Assembly: GCA_003695725.1 (NCBI GenBank)
Contig: RFHX01000038.1
Location: 1-18,647, forward strand
Length of the DNA stretch: 18,647 nt
Source: Candidatus Schekmanbacteria bacterium
Lineage (GTDB): Bacteria > Schekmanbacteria > GWA2-38-11 > J061
Direction: 5' to 3'
Shown here piece by piece: positions 7,453 through 16,621 of this stretch (its first letter is position 1; each line of letters starts with the position of its first letter). Below the pieces are notes generated by a model, which saw nothing but the letters and a program-made list of their open reading frames with translations, searched no databases and had not been told where the DNA came from. The translations under genes and the position numbers were made by a program.

Positions 7453-8102
7453 CCTTTAGGTCCTATTAGACTGCATATATTATCAAAAACAGCATCTATA
7501 TTTTGTGCACCGTCAATATCCGCAAGCAGACCCTTAGATTTATAATAATTTATCAGTGGTTCAGTTTGTTCCTTATACACACGGAGTCTTTCACGAATTG
7601 TTTCTTCTTTATCATCGTCCCTTTGAAAAAGGTCTCCTCCACACTTATCACATTTTCCATCATTCGTAGGCGGATTAAAGACAAGATGAAAGACTTCACC
7701 GCATGATGAACATGTTCGTCTTCCTGAAAGCCGCTTTATTAGTTCTTCGTCTGGCGCAGATACAGAAACAACTTTCGTCAATTCAATCTTTTTTTCGTTC
7801 AATATCCTGTCAAGCTCTTCTGCTTGAGCTATTGTTCGTGGGAAACCATCAAGAATAAAACCGTTCACACAATCTCCGCTTTCAATCTTTTCGGCAATAA
7901 GTCCTATAACTATTCTGTCAGGGACCAATTCCCCTGCATCCATATATGTTTTCGCTTCTTTCCCTAAGTCTGTACCTTCTTTGACAGCAGCACGCAGCAT
8001 ATCTCCTGTCGAAATTTGAGGTATCGAATATCTATCAGAAACCATCTTCGCCTGTGTCCCTTTGCCAACACCAGGAGGACCAAGAAATATAAGATTAATC
8101 AT
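7449..8102 (-). CDS. adk: Adenylate kinase, zinc-LID form
   Basis: Catalyses ATP + AMP <-> 2 ADP. The long form has 217 residues. The P-loop is GPPGVGKGT (8-16), the NMP-binding part has STGDMLRAAV, and DGFPRT is at 85-90. The LID holds two Cys pairs (C131, C134, C151, C154), the zinc-binding type found in many Gram-positives and other phyla. ATG is preceded by GGAAGGAG, which lies inside the 3' end of secY. The stop overlaps map by 4 nt. Its position between secY and map is the classic one. Confidence 0.98.
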   Translation of the reverse strand: MINLIFLGPPGVGKGTQAKMVSDRYSIPQISTGDMLRAAVKEGTDLGKEAKTYMDAGELVPDRIVIGLIAEKIESGDCVNGFILDGFPRTIAQAEELDRILNEKKIELTKVVSVSAPDEELIKRLSGRRTCSSCGEVFHLVFNPPTNDGKCDKCGGDLFQRDDDKEETIRERLRVYKEQTEPLINYYKSKGLLADIDGAQNIDAVFDNICSLIGPKG

Positions 8103-8110
8103 CTTTCTTA

Positions 8111-9421
8111 TTATCTCCTTCCTTTGAATTTCCCTTTCTTAAGGAAACCTTCATAGTTTCGAGTCATCAAATGTGATTCTATCTGCGATATCGTATCAAG
8201 GGCAACACCAACAACGATTAAAAGAGCAGTGCCTCCAAAATAGAAAGGCACATGGCCATAAACAATCAAAAGATTAGGAAGAACTGAAACGGCAGAAAGA
8301 TAAAGAGCACCGCCAAAAGTAATTCTCATCAACACCCTGTCTATATAATCAGATGTTCTTTTGCCAGGCCTGATACCGGGAATAAATCCTCCATATTTTT
8401 TCATATTGTCAGCTAAATCAACAGGATTGAAAATTATGGCCGTATAAAAGTAGCAGAAGAATATTATCATTATTACATAAATAGTTTCATAAAGAAGAGA
8501 ACCGGGAGAAAGTAATTCTGTTATCATTTGAGTAAATTGATTTTTGTAAAAACCAGCAATTGTTGCCGGGAACATCAAAATCGATGATGCAAAAATGATA
8601 GGAATAACCCCTGCTGTATTTACTTTCAGTGGAATATGCGTACTTTGTCCACCATACACCTTTCTTCCTACTACCCTTTTTGCATACTGGACAGGAATTC
8701 TTCTTTGTCCCTTCTCAACAAAAATAATGACGCCTGTTATAACAACCACAAAAACCAGAACAATAGTCATAAATATTGCGTTCAAATCGCCGCGATTTAC
8801 TGCCTGAATCGAATTCGTTATAGCAGAAGGCATTCTCACAACGATTCCTGCAAAAATTATGAGAGATATTCCATTTCCTATGCCCTTTTCTGTAATCTGT
8901 TCGCCAAGCCACATAATAAATGCAGTACCTGCTGTAAGCGTAAGCATTGATAGAAGGCGAAAAGACCATCCCGGTTCAATAATCAGTGGAGCGCCGCTTA
9001 CAGGACTTTTCATCTGCTCAAGGCCATAGCTTATTCCAAGGCCCTGAATCATACTTAAAATAACAGTTCCATAACGCGTATATTGTGTTATCTTTTTTCT
9101 TCCTGTCTCTCCTTCCTTTGAAAGCTTTTCAAGGGCAGGAATTACTACTGTGAGAAGCTGAAGAATAATCGATGCGCTAATATAAGGCATTATACCCAAA
9201 GCAAATATTGTTAGTCGCCTTAATGCCCCGCCTGAAAACATATCAAAAAAGCCAAGTATACTGCCTTGATTTGCGCTAAAAAAATCTGCAAGCGCCTGTG
9301 CATCTATACCGGGAACGGGAATATGCGCACCAATCCTATATACTGCAAGAAGAGCAAAAGTAAAAAAAATCCTCTTCTTCAGTTCAGGAACTTTAAATAT
9401 GTTCTGAAATGTTTCAATCAC
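8111..9421 (-). CDS. secY: Preprotein translocase subunit SecY
   Basis: Channel-forming subunit of the Sec translocon in the cytoplasmic membrane, 436 residues and about ten hydrophobic segments. Recognisable parts are the first helix and plug region (VYRIGAHIPVPGID, FFDMFSGGALRRLTIFALG), the SecY signature around IMPYISASIILQLL, WLGEQITEKGIGNGIS (171-186), and the cytosolic loop GGFIPGIRPGKRT (344-356) that contacts SecA and the ribosome. The start is GTG at 9421-9419, the first possible codon after an upstream in-frame stop. No SD is visible in front of it, so translation is probably coupled to rplO, whose stop is 8 nt upstream. Confidence 0.98.
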   Translation of the reverse strand: MIETFQNIFKVPELKKRIFFTFALLAVYRIGAHIPVPGIDAQALADFFSANQGSILGFFDMFSGGALRRLTIFALGIMPYISASIILQLLTVVIPALEKLSKEGETGRKKITQYTRYGTVILSMIQGLGISYGLEQMKSPVSGAPLIIEPGWSFRLLSMLTLTAGTAFIMWLGEQITEKGIGNGISLIIFAGIVVRMPSAITNSIQAVNRGDLNAIFMTIVLVFVVVITGVIIFVEKGQRRIPVQYAKRVVGRKVYGGQSTHIPLKVNTAGVIPIIFASSILMFPATIAGFYKNQFTQMITELLSPGSLLYETIYVIMIIFFCYFYTAIIFNPVDLADNMKKYGGFIPGIRPGKRTSDYIDRVLMRITFGGALYLSAVSVLPNLLIVYGHVPFYFGGTALLIVVGVALDTISQIESHLMTRNYEGFLKKGKFKGRR

Positions 9422-9429
9422 GAGACAAT

Positions 9430-9870
9430 CTATTTAAGAATTATTGCTTCTCCGCCGGCATTTTTTATCTTTTCGAGGGCTTTTTTACTAAAAAAATGGG
9501 CAGATATTTTTAAAGCTTTTGTCAGTTCACCATCACCAAGTACTTTTATGCCATTTGCCAACTTTTTCACCTTCCCTTTTTTATATAAAAGTTCTGGCGT
9601 TATTTCTGTAGTCTCTTCAATTTTATCCAACTCTGAAAGATTTATTATTGCCGGTTTTCTTGCAAAGATATTTGTAAACCCTCTCTTCGGTACTCTTCTT
9701 TGAAGAGGCATCTGCCCGCCTTCAAACCAGACTCTTCTCTTGCTTCCTGAACGCGATTTCTGTCCCTTATGACCTCGGCACGATGTTTTGCCATGCCCTG
9801 AACCTGGTCCTCTTCCTACTCTTTTGCGCTTTTTCGACCTTGTTGCCGACGGTAAATTTGATAGCACCAT
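9430..9870 (-). CDS. rplO: 50S ribosomal protein L15
   Basis: Protein uL15, 146 residues, a late 50S assembly protein. The glycine- and arginine-rich N-terminal extension that penetrates 23S rRNA is present ([20 protein letters not shown], then [20 protein letters not shown]), and the globular C-terminal part ends [11 protein letters not shown] is preceded by GGGAGAG at longer than usual spacing. It lies between rpmD and secY, as is standard. Confidence 0.97.
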   Translation of the reverse strand: MVLSNLPSATRSKKRKRVGRGPGSGHGKTSCRGHKGQKSRSGSKRRVWFEGGQMPLQRRVPKRGFTNIFARKPAIINLSELDKIEETTEITPELLYKKGKVKKLANGIKVLGDGELTKALKISAHFFSKKALEKIKNAGGEAIILK

Positions 9871-9902
9871 TTTTAACAGACTCTCCCTGAGTTATTCAAT
9901 TT

Positions 9903-10085
9903 TCAATCTATCTCTTCAATGGACAACAAATGTGGAATTTTTTTAACCATTCCACGAATCATAGGGTTGTCATCCCTTACTACCGAATGGTTGGTTCGGC
10001 GCAGTCCAAGACCTTTCACAATTGCCCTTTGTTTCTTACTGGAGCCTATAATGCTTTTTTTAAGCGTAATTTTTAATTTTCCCAT
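9903..10085 (-). CDS. rpmD: 50S ribosomal protein L30
   Basis: Protein uL30, 60 residues, which matches the short bacterial form. It reads KLKITLKKSIIGSSKKQRAI, then GLGLRRTNHSVVRDDNP and IRGMVKKIPHLLSIEE. No good SD precedes the ATG, only purine-poor AACGGCGAAT, so coupling to rpsE just upstream is likely. The position between rpsE and rplO is conserved. Confidence 0.96.
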   Translation of the reverse strand: MGKLKITLKKSIIGSSKKQRAIVKGLGLRRTNHSVVRDDNPMIRGMVKKIPHLLSIEEID

Positions 10086-10106
10086 ATTCGCCGTTTTTAT
10101 ATCTTA

Positions 10107-10604
10107 TTAAATTATTTCATCTAATTCTTTATCTCTCAGTTGAGCTATCTTCTCTGGAGGTTTCAACTTTAACAAAGCATCAAAAGTTGCTTTTACTGTA
10201 TTGTGAGCATTGGCAGAACCAAGAGATTTTGTAAGAATATCCGTCACGCCAAGAATTTCCAATACAGCTCTTACTCCGCCTCCTGCTATAACTCCTGTCC
10301 CTTTTGCTGCAGGTTTTAACAATACTTTACTGCTTCTATATGTCCCTATTACCTGATAAGGTATCGTGCCGTTGACAAGTGGAATTTTATAAAGGTTTTT
10401 CTTCGCTCTTTCTGCAGCTTTTCTTATCGATTCAGGCACTTCATTGGCTTTTCCCATGCCATAACCGACATGGCCTTCTCCATCTCCAACAACAACGAGT
10501 GAAGAAAAACTAAATCTCTTTCCTCCTTTTACAACCTTTGAAACCCTATTGATTCTGACAACTTTGTCTGTCAGTTTCAGTTCATCAACATTTAAGTCTT
10601 TCAA
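10107..10604 (-). CDS. rpsE: 30S ribosomal protein S5
   Basis: Protein uS5, 165 residues, involved in decoding fidelity and mRNA unwinding at the entry channel. The double-stranded RNA-binding N-terminal domain has [19 protein letters not shown] and [20 protein letters not shown], followed by the C-terminal domain ([30 protein letters not shown]). The start is TTG at 10604-10602, 6 nt after GGAGG (10611-10615); no ATG or GTG is available nearby in frame. Confidence 0.97.
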   Translation of the reverse strand: MKDLNVDELKLTDKVVRINRVSKVVKGGKRFSFSSLVVVGDGEGHVGYGMGKANEVPESIRKAAERAKKNLYKIPLVNGTIPYQVIGTYRSSKVLLKPAAKGTGVIAGGGVRAVLEILGVTDILTKSLGSANAHNTVKATFDALLKLKPPEKIAQLRDKELDEII

Positions 10605-10621
10605 ATATAACCTCCACTTTT

Positions 10622-10984
10622 CTAAAACTTAAGACCCGCTTCTCTTGCAGCATCTGCAAGAATTTTCACTTTCCCATGATAACGATATCCGCTTCTATCA
10701 AATACTACCGACGAAATATTTTTCTCAAGCGCTTTCTTAGCTATTGTTTCACCAACAATTTTAGCGCATTCTTTGTTCGCTGAATTCCCCCTTTTTTCTC
10801 TAATGCCCTTTTCCAAAGTACTGCATGAAACCAAAGTTGAACCCGTTGTATCGTCAATTATCTGTGCATAAATATTCCTTGCACTCTTGAAAACCGTAAG
10901 TCTTGGTCTTTCAGGAGTACCTATAACCCTTTTTCTTATTTTTAGATGTCTAATCTTTCTTGCTTTATTTCTATCAAAAATCAA
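10622..10984 (-). CDS. rplR: 50S ribosomal protein L18
   Basis: Protein uL18, 120 residues, which binds 5S rRNA with L5. Family segments are [59 protein letters not shown] and the terminal REAGLKF. The start is TTG at 10984-10982, 9 nt after GGAGG (10994-10998). It lies between rplF and rpsE with about 20 nt on each side. Confidence 0.97.
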   Translation of the reverse strand: MIFDRNKARKIRHLKIRKRVIGTPERPRLTVFKSARNIYAQIIDDTTGSTLVSCSTLEKGIREKRGNSANKECAKIVGETIAKKALEKNISSVVFDRSGYRYHGKVKILADAAREAGLKF

Positions 10985-11005
10985 TGTCGTTGACCTCCAA
11001 ATATC

Positions 11006-11545
11006 TTATGCTCCTGTTTTCCCAACCTTTGTTCTCACATATTCATCTGCATATCTTATACCCTTCCCCTTGTAGGGCTCAGGAGGATAAAAACCTCTTA
11101 TTTCAGCGGCCGTTTGTCCCACCGCCTGTTTATCAATACCGCTCACTGTAATCTCTGTTTGCTTATCCACCTCTATCTTGATTCCTTCAGGGATCTTGTA
11201 ATTCACGGGATGTGAAAAACCTATATTCAATACCAGTTCCTTACCCTGAACTTGCGACTTATAGCCAACACCTACGATCTGAAGCTTTTTCTGAAATCCC
11301 TTAGTTACTCCAATAACCATATTATTCACAAGACTTCTTACAAGCCCCTGCTTTGCCTTCATCTTATCTATGCTCTCATCCTCGATATTGACCAAAATTT
11401 GTCCTGCTTCCACTTTGACAGATATACCCTCAGGAATTCTTATATGTGACTTTCCCAATGGCCCCTTTACGTGGACTTCACGATTTTTTACCTCAACTGA
11501 AACCCCTTCTTCAAAAAGTATGGGTTTTTTACCTATACGAGACAT
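11006..11545 (-). CDS. rplF: 50S ribosomal protein L6
   Basis: Protein uL6, 179 residues, near the factor-binding site of the 50S subunit. It begins MSRIGKKPILFEEGVSVEV, with VKGPLGKSHIRIP, SLVNNMVIGVTKGFQKKLQI and VGVGYKSQVQGKEL. The C-terminal signature region has PEPYKGKGIRY. Two tandem L6 folds are complete. ATG has a strong AGGAGG upstream. Nothing is unusual. Confidence 0.98.
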   Translation of the reverse strand: MSRIGKKPILFEEGVSVEVKNREVHVKGPLGKSHIRIPEGISVKVEAGQILVNIEDESIDKMKAKQGLVRSLVNNMVIGVTKGFQKKLQIVGVGYKSQVQGKELVLNIGFSHPVNYKIPEGIKIEVDKQTEITVSGIDKQAVGQTAAEIRGFYPPEPYKGKGIRYADEYVRTKVGKTGA

Positions 11546-11560
11546 AAAGAAAAAATCCTC

Positions 11561-11959
11561 CTACCATATTTCACAAAGAATCTCTCCGCCAAGATTCTCT
11601 TCCCTGCATTTCTTATCCGTCATTATCCCCTTCGATGTAGATACTAAAACAATACCATATCCGCCAAGAGATTTTGGAAGACTTGCAGCTTTCTCATAAA
11701 GACGCCTTCCCGGTTTGCTCAGGCGTTTCAAACCGGATATTACTGAATTGCCTTCAGAATCATACTTCAAAACTACCTTGATGCATGGATGTCCTCTTTC
11801 ATCTTTTTCTTCCGAATAATCTTTTATATAACCTTCTTCCTTCAAAATCTTTACTATTGAAAGTTTCATTTTTGAAGAAGGAATTATAACCTCTTCGTGT
11901 TTCGCTCTAATTCCATTGCGTATTCTTGTCAATAAATCAGCAATACGGTCTGTCATCAT
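11561..11959 (-). CDS. rpsH: 30S ribosomal protein S8
   Basis: Protein uS8, 132 residues, a primary 16S rRNA binder and, in several bacteria, the spc-operon translational repressor. It has TDRIADLLTRIRNGIRAKHE, the SKPGRRLYEKAASLP segment and the conserved C-terminal GIVLVSTSKGIMTDKKCREE. The start is ambiguous between two adjacent ATGs (11959 and 11956); the first is nearer to the AGGAG site. Confidence 0.97.
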   Translation of the reverse strand: MMTDRIADLLTRIRNGIRAKHEEVIIPSSKMKLSIVKILKEEGYIKDYSEEKDERGHPCIKVVLKYDSEGNSVISGLKRLSKPGRRLYEKAASLPKSLGGYGIVLVSTSKGIMTDKKCREENLGGEILCEIW

Positions 11960-11996
11960 TTCTGAATAAATCTCCTGATTGTATAATTTTAAAAAA

Positions 11997-12182
11997 CTAC
12001 CAACTTGCCTTCATAAGGCCTGGCAATTGGCCTTCATGCGCCAGTTTACGAAAACATATACGGCACATTTCAAACTTTCTCATATACGCTCTGGGCCTAC
12101 CGCAAATTTTGCAGCGATTATATGCCCTTACTTTAAATTTAGGTTTCCTCTTTGCCTTGCTTATCAGTGATTTCTTTGCCAT
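11997..12182 (-). CDS. rpsN: 30S ribosomal protein S14, zinc type (type Z)
   Basis: Protein uS14, 61 residues. This short form holds two CxxC pairs (C24, C27, C40, C43) that bind zinc, and ends in the canonical [11 protein letters not shown]. The segment [20 protein letters not shown] is diagnostic. The zinc-type paralog is the one found in the spc cluster of Gram-positives and many other lineages. ATG is 13 nt after the rplE stop. Confidence 0.98.
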   Translation of the reverse strand: MAKKSLISKAKRKPKFKVRAYNRCKICGRPRAYMRKFEMCRICFRKLAHEGQLPGLMKASW

Positions 12183-12195
12183 ATTTTGCTCTCAT

Positions 12196-12735
12196 TCAAT
12201 TTCTAAAAGGCATTCCAAGATGCTTCAATAGAAGCTTTGCCTCTTTATCCGTTTTTGCAGTAGTTACTATAGTTATATTAAGCCCTCTGAGTTTATCAAT
12301 CTTATCATAGACAATTTCAGGAAAAATTATTTGCTCCCTTATGCCAAGAGTATAGTTTCCTCTTCCGTCGAAAGCTTTACCAGATACACCTCGAAAATCT
12401 CTAATTCTTGGAATTGCTGCATTCACCAACCTATCGAAAAACTCATACATCCTGTCGCCTCGAAGCGTCACTTTGCATCCAATTGCCATCTTGCTTCTCA
12501 ATTTGAAATTAGAGATGGACTTTTTGGCTCTTCTTATTGATGGTTTCTGTCCACTTATAGCCGCCAAATCATTCATTGCAGATTCAAGCGCCTTTGAATT
12601 TTGTATAGCTTCACCAACACCGATGTTGAGGACAATTTTTTCCATTTTTGGGACTTCCATAACATTTTTATAACCGCCCTCTTCCATCAGCTTGTTTATA
12701 ATTTCTTTTCTATATAACTCCTTTAACCTTGCCAT
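12196..12735 (-). CDS. rplE: 50S ribosomal protein L5
   Basis: Protein uL5, 179 residues, which binds 5S rRNA and contacts the P-site tRNA. Hallmarks are [73 protein letters not shown] and the ending HLGMPFRN. The ATG directly follows the rplX stop (TAAATG), so the two are translationally coupled. Confidence 0.98.
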   Translation of the reverse strand: MARLKELYRKEIINKLMEEGGYKNVMEVPKMEKIVLNIGVGEAIQNSKALESAMNDLAAISGQKPSIRRAKKSISNFKLRSKMAIGCKVTLRGDRMYEFFDRLVNAAIPRIRDFRGVSGKAFDGRGNYTLGIREQIIFPEIVYDKIDKLRGLNITIVTTAKTDKEAKLLLKHLGMPFRN

Positions 12736-13068
12736 TTACTTCCCCTCAATGCTTTCGCCGCATTTCTTGCAATAACGAATTTTTGAACCATCAGACAATA
12801 CTTTTTTTCCAACTCTTACCGGCTTTGCACATTTATCGCAATAAATCATCACATTCGACCAGCTAATAGGCATTTCCTTTTCAATTATACCGCCTTGCGA
12901 ATGTGCCTGGCTTGGACGGGTATGGCGCTTCATTATGTTCACACCTTCAACAATAACCCTTCCTTTCTTTTTGACCAAAGAAATAATCTTTCCTCTCTTA
13001 CCCTTATCCTTGCCGGCTATAACTTGAACTATGTCATTCTTTTTTAACAATCTTTTCACTTTTTCCAT
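12736..13068 (-). CDS. rplX: 50S ribosomal protein L24 with zinc-ribbon tail
   Basis: Protein uL24, 110 residues, one of the two assembly-initiator proteins of the 50S subunit. The KOW domain is [18 protein letters not shown], followed by [15 protein letters not shown] and [10 protein letters not shown]. The C-terminal part has two CxxC pairs (C77, C80, C100, C103), likely a small zinc-binding element as in many bacterial L24 proteins. ATG is 8 nt after AGGGA; another ATG 5 nt upstream is out of frame. Confidence 0.97.
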   Translation of the reverse strand: MEKVKRLLKKNDIVQVIAGKDKGKRGKIISLVKKKGRVIVEGVNIMKRHTRPSQAHSQGGIIEKEMPISWSNVMIYCDKCAKPVRVGKKVLSDGSKIRYCKKCGESIEGK

Positions 13069-13083
13069 TGCATATTCCCTTAT

Positions 13084-13452
13084 CTACAAAACTTCAGGCG
13101 CAAGCGAAATTATTTTCATAAATTTTTTGCGTCTCAATTCCCTTGCCACTGGTCCAAAAATTCTTGTTCCTATAGGTTCTTTCTGAGCATTGATGATTAC
13201 AGCCGCATTATCGTCGAAGCGTATATAACTACCATCATCTCTTCCAAGCTCTTTTTTACATCTTACAACAACAGCAAAAACTACATCCCCTTTTTTGACA
13301 GCACCATTGGGAATCGCTTCCTTTACTGAAGCTCTAATAACATCACCTATCCTTGCATATCTGCGTCGAGTCCCGCCAAGGACGCAAATACACTGTATTT
13401 TCTTAGCTCCTGAATTATCAGCTACATTTAATTTGCTTTCCCTTTGAATCAT
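13084..13452 (-). CDS. rplN: 50S ribosomal protein L14
   Basis: Protein uL14, 122 residues, at the subunit interface and the binding site of the silencing factor RsfS. It begins [20 protein letters not shown], contains [20 protein letters not shown] and [20 protein letters not shown], and ends in [12 protein letters not shown]; all are canonical. ATG closely follows GGGGA. A 37 nt spacer with no visible element separates it from rpsQ. Confidence 0.98.
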   Translation of the reverse strand: MIQRESKLNVADNSGAKKIQCICVLGGTRRRYARIGDVIRASVKEAIPNGAVKKGDVVFAVVVRCKKELGRDDGSYIRFDDNAAVIINAQKEPIGTRIFGPVARELRRKKFMKIISLAPEVL

Positions 13453-13489
13453 TCCCCAACTCTCTTGCGTAATTGAAAAGTTAACTTAA

Positions 13490-13741
13490 CTAACCTTCAG
13501 CCCTTTCGATAATTTCCTTTACAACAGTGCGTTTTTCTTTGCTCAAAGGCCTTGTTTCAATCAGCCGCACGCGATCTCCAACTTTGCACTCATTTTTTTC
13601 ATCATGTGCTTTATATTTTGACCTTTTTCTATAAATTTTATGATACTTTGGATGCCTTACTAATCTATCAACAACGACAACCACAGTTTTATCCATTCTG
13701 TTGCTAACAACTGTACCTATAATCTCTTTTCTTTTACCCAT
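13490..13741 (-). CDS. rpsQ: 30S ribosomal protein S17
   Basis: Protein uS17, 83 residues, an OB-fold 16S rRNA binder. It reads [39 protein letters not shown] and [20 protein letters not shown], matching the family along its length. The start is ATG 9 nt after the rpmC stop. The SD is poor (AGGA very close to the start), consistent with coupling to rpmC. Confidence 0.97.
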   Translation of the reverse strand: MGKRKEIIGTVVSNRMDKTVVVVVDRLVRHPKYHKIYRKRSKYKAHDEKNECKVGDRVRLIETRPLSKEKRTVVKEIIERAEG

Positions 13742-13750
13742 TTCCTATGC

Positions 13751-13960
13751 TCAGTTTAATTCCTTCTTTTTATTTAATTGTCTTTCTCTTAAAATAGTTA
13801 ACACTCTCGCCAAATCCTTCTTTGCGGCCCTTATTTTTGAAGGAGACTCTACCTGACCCGAACTATTTCTGAAACGAAGATTAAAAATCTCCTCTCTTAG
13901 GTCGGTTTCTTTCCTTTTTAATTCTTCGTCTGTAAGTTCTCTTAATTCTTTTGCTTTCAT
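13751..13960 (-). CDS. rpmC: 50S ribosomal protein L29
   Basis: Protein uL29, 69 residues, a two-helix protein at the exit tunnel near the SRP and trigger factor docking site. It has MKAKELRELTDEELKRKETD, LREEIFNLRFRNSSGQ and IRAAKKDLARVLTILRERQ. ATG is preceded by GGAG. It lies between rplP and rpsQ, the universal position. Confidence 0.97.
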   Translation of the reverse strand: MKAKELRELTDEELKRKETDLREEIFNLRFRNSSGQVESPSKIRAAKKDLARVLTILRERQLNKKKELN

Positions 13961-13980
13961 CTTTAATACTCCAAAGAGAA

Positions 13981-14388
13981 TTATCCTCTGGAAACCACTT
14001 TTGTTTTTATAGGCAGTTTGTGGGAAGCAAGAGTCAATGCTTTAAGAGCAATAGCTTCATTAACTCCGCTCATCTCAAATAGGATTCTTCCTGCTTTTAC
14101 TGGAGCAACCCAAAATTCTGGAGCTCCTTTTCCTTTTCCCATCCTTGTTTCTGCTGGTTTCTTAGACATTGGTTTATCAGGAAAAATCCTTATCCAAATC
14201 TTACCGCCTCTTTTTACAGTTCTCGTTATTGCTATTCTGCTTGCTTCAATTTGTCTTGCTGTAATCTTTCCCTTTTCCAAGGCTTTAAGCCCAAATTCTC
14301 CAAAATTGAGATTGCATCCTCTTGAAGCCTTACCTTTAATTCTTCCTTTTTGCTGCTTTCTATACTTTGTTTTCTTTGGCATTAACAT
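13981..14388 (-). CDS. rplP: 50S ribosomal protein L16
   Basis: Protein uL16, 135 residues, which helps position tRNA near the peptidyl transferase centre. It begins [19 protein letters not shown], then [20 protein letters not shown] and [13 protein letters not shown]-like [20 protein letters not shown], with [20 protein letters not shown]. Of the two Met codons at the N-terminus, the first (14388) matches the family MLMPK start and has a GGTGGAG SD at 10 nt. Confidence 0.98.
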   Translation of the reverse strand: MLMPKKTKYRKQQKGRIKGKASRGCNLNFGEFGLKALEKGKITARQIEASRIAITRTVKRGGKIWIRIFPDKPMSKKPAETRMGKGKGAPEFWVAPVKAGRILFEMSGVNEAIALKALTLASHKLPIKTKVVSRG

Positions 14389-14422
14389 TTTCTTCTATCT
14401 CCACCTGATGCAGTTTATCCAT

Positions 14423-15082
14423 CTATTGTTTGCTTTCCTTCTCTACCGATTCCTTTTTGGTAACAATATCACCCTTATAAATCCAAACCTTAATCCCTAT
14501 AACTCCGTAAGATGCTTTTGCCTCTGCAAAACCATAATCGATATCCGCTTTCAAAGTATGCAGGGGAACTCGTCCTTCTCTAAACCATTCCGTTCTAGCA
14601 ATTTCTGCTCCGCCAAGACGCCCTGCACAACTTATTTTAATTCCTTGCGCACCATAACGAAGCGCTGAGGTAATACTTCTTTTCATTGCGCGCCTATACG
14701 AAACTCTTCTCAATATCTGCATAGCAATATTTTCAGCAACTAATTGGGCATCTATTTCAGCTTTCTTAATTTCATGAATATTAACTGTAACAATCTTTCC
14801 TGTTAACCGCCTAAGGTCATTCTTCAGCTTGTCAACTTCTTGACCTTTTCTTCCTATGACAATTCCGGGCCTTGCCGAATAGATATCGACCTTAAGATTA
14901 TTCGATGCTCTTTCAAGCTCTATCTTGGAAACACCGGCTCTTTCAAGCCGTTTCTTGATAAAACTTCTAATCATAAGGTCATTATGCACATTTTTTGCAT
15001 AATCCTTATCAGCATACCAACGGGAATCCCAATCTTTTGTTATTCCCAACCTAAATCCCAATGGATGAACTTTCTGGCCCAA
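14423..15082 (-). CDS. rpsC: 30S ribosomal protein S3
   Basis: Protein uS3, 219 residues, at the mRNA entry channel. The start is TTG at 15082-15080, giving [20 protein letters not shown], with GGGAGG (15090-15095) 7 nt upstream. The KH domain GxxG loop is [14 protein letters not shown] (73-86), followed by the C-terminal domain ([48 protein letters not shown]). A charged tail of about 12 residues is common in the family. Confidence 0.98.
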   Translation of the reverse strand: MGQKVHPLGFRLGITKDWDSRWYADKDYAKNVHNDLMIRSFIKKRLERAGVSKIELERASNNLKVDIYSARPGIVIGRKGQEVDKLKNDLRRLTGKIVTVNIHEIKKAEIDAQLVAENIAMQILRRVSYRRAMKRSITSALRYGAQGIKISCAGRLGGAEIARTEWFREGRVPLHTLKADIDYGFAEAKASYGVIGIKVWIYKGDIVTKKESVEKESKQ

Positions 15083-15089
15083 ACTTTAT

Positions 15090-15095
15090 CCTCCC
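15090..15095 (-). promoter_or_regulatory. Shine-Dalgarno deciding the rpsC TTG start
   Basis: GGGAGG on the minus strand, just downstream of the rplV stop and 7 nt before TTG 15082. The resulting MGQKVHPLG is the universal S3 N-terminus, which supports TTG as the true start. Confidence 0.7.
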
Positions 15096-15098
15096 ACG

Positions 15099-15479
15099 CT
15101 ATTTTTCACCAAGCACAACTGTAATATGACTGCTTCTTTTCCTGACAATATCTGCTCTTCCAAAAGCTCGTGGATTAAGACGTTTCATATCAGGACCTTC
15201 ATTTACGAAGGTTTCCTTAATATAGAGTTTGTCAGGGTCAATATCTATTTTCTTCGTCTCTGCATTATTCATTATATTGGCAACCCCTGACTTAATGAGC
15301 TTCTTGATAATTTCTGCTGATTTCTGAGGAGAAAACTCCAAAATGGAGAAAGCATCATTAACCATTTTGCCTCTTATCATATCAGCAACAAGACGAGCTT
15401 TTCTTGGTGCTACCCGCACAAAACGGGCTTTAACTTCAGCATTTATTTCATCTCTTATTGTTTTCTTTTTCTTAGCCAT
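15099..15479 (-). CDS. rplV: 50S ribosomal protein L22
   Basis: Protein uL22, 126 residues, whose extended beta-hairpin lines the peptide exit tunnel. It has ARFVRVAPRKARLVADMIRG, the SGVANIMNNAETKKIDIDPD segment, and the hairpin-C-terminal KRLNPRAFGRADIVRKRSSH ending ITVVLGEK. The N-terminus has a Lys-rich extension of roughly ten residues (MAKKKKTIRDEI). The ATG directly abuts the rpsS stop. Confidence 0.97.
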   Translation of the reverse strand: MAKKKKTIRDEINAEVKARFVRVAPRKARLVADMIRGKMVNDAFSILEFSPQKSAEIIKKLIKSGVANIMNNAETKKIDIDPDKLYIKETFVNEGPDMKRLNPRAFGRADIVRKRSSHITVVLGEK

Positions 15480-15776
15480 TTATTTCTTTCCTACCTTTGC
15501 CGCTTTTTCACTCTTTTTTCCTGCATGGCCTCTAAAAGTTCTTGTTGGCGCAAATTCGCCGAGTTTGTGGCCAACCATATTTTCAGTTATATAAACTGGA
15601 ATAAACTTTTTTCCATTATGCACAGCAATAGTAAAGCCAACAAATTCGGGTATAATAGTACTCCTTCTCGACCATGTTTTTATTACTTTTTGGCCCCCTC
15701 GAGCTCCTGACAGCGATTCTATTTTCTTCAATAAATGCTTATCTACAAAAGGACCTTTAGATACTGAACGTGGCAT
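15480..15776 (-). CDS. rpsS: 30S ribosomal protein S19
   Basis: Protein uS19, 98 residues, in the 30S head together with S13. It begins [20 protein letters not shown], with [40 protein letters not shown] and [20 protein letters not shown], all canonical. An AGGAGG precedes the ATG at somewhat long spacing (about 13 nt) and overlaps the rplB stop region. Confidence 0.98.
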   Translation of the reverse strand: MPRSVSKGPFVDKHLLKKIESLSGARGGQKVIKTWSRRSTIIPEFVGFTIAVHNGKKFIPVYITENMVGHKLGEFAPTRTFRGHAGKKSEKAAKVGKK

Positions 15777-15783
15777 AGATCTA

Positions 15784-16605
15784 TTATTTCCTCCTCTTCA
15801 CAATATATTTATCGCTTTGTTTGCTTTTAACAGTTTTATATCCCTTTGTAGGAACTCCCCATGGAGTGCATGGATGTCTGCCTCCCGATGTCCTTCCCTC
15901 TCCTCCTCCATGTGGATGGTCAACAGGATTCATTGCCACACCTCTGACATGAGGTCTTCTTCCTAACCATCTGTTTCTTCCTGCCTTTCCAAGCGAAACA
16001 TTTTCCTGTTCAACATTGCCAATTTGACCTATCGTTGCCATACATTCTTTGCTAATCATTCTAATTTCACCTGATGGCATTTTTATCTGAGCATAGGGAC
16101 CATCCTTTGCCAAAAGCTGGGCACCCATACCAGCACTTCTAACAAGTTGTCCTCCCTTTCCCGGCTTCATTTCAATATTATGAATAATGGAACCAGTTGG
16201 TATTCTTTTCAACTGCATTGCATTACCATCACGAATCTCTGCATCAGGACCACTGCACAATACATCGCCTACCTTTACCCCTGATGGACAAAGAATATAT
16301 CTTTTTTCACCATCACTATAACAAAGCAGAGCTATCAAGGCTGTCCTGTTAGGATCATATTCTATAGAAGTTACCTTTGCTTTGATTCCTATCTTATCTC
16401 TTTTGAAATCGATGATTCTGTACTTTCTCTTATGGCCTCCACCTCTATGCCTTGCTGTAATTCTTCCATTGTTGTTGCGGCCACCAGTTTTTTTCAATGG
16501 GAGAAGAAGCGATTTTTCATGCTCTTTTTTAGTCAGCTCAGGAATAACGAGCCTTGTCTGAAATCTTCTTCCCGGTGATGTCGGTTTATATTTTAATACT
16601 GGCAT
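15784..16605 (-). CDS. rplB: 50S ribosomal protein L2
   Basis: Protein uL2, 273 residues, required for subunit association and peptidyl transferase activity. It has the N-terminal [33 protein letters not shown], the OB and SH3-like core ([34 protein letters not shown]) and the C-terminal signature [21 protein letters not shown]230 matches the catalytically important His229 of E. coli. ATG follows an AAGAGG-type SD. Confidence 0.98.
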   Translation of the reverse strand: MPVLKYKPTSPGRRFQTRLVIPELTKKEHEKSLLLPLKKTGGRNNNGRITARHRGGGHKRKYRIIDFKRDKIGIKAKVTSIEYDPNRTALIALLCYSDGEKRYILCPSGVKVGDVLCSGPDAEIRDGNAMQLKRIPTGSIIHNIEMKPGKGGQLVRSAGMGAQLLAKDGPYAQIKMPSGEIRMISKECMATIGQIGNVEQENVSLGKAGRNRWLGRRPHVRGVAMNPVDHPHGGGEGRTSGGRHPCTPWGVPTKGYKTVKSKQSDKYIVKRRK

Positions 16606-16621
16606 CTATCTAATCCTCTTG

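Noticed and set aside
8636-8950. 104-codon plus-strand frame opposite secY
   Set aside because: Antisense to conserved SecY transmembrane segments, no start signal, no recognisable motif.
14018-14668. 216-codon plus-strand frame opposite rplP and rpsC
   Set aside because: Hydrophobic-looking but entirely antisense to L16 and S3; hydrophobicity is a by-product of reversing Lys/Arg-rich codons (TTT, CTT). No SD-led start stands out.
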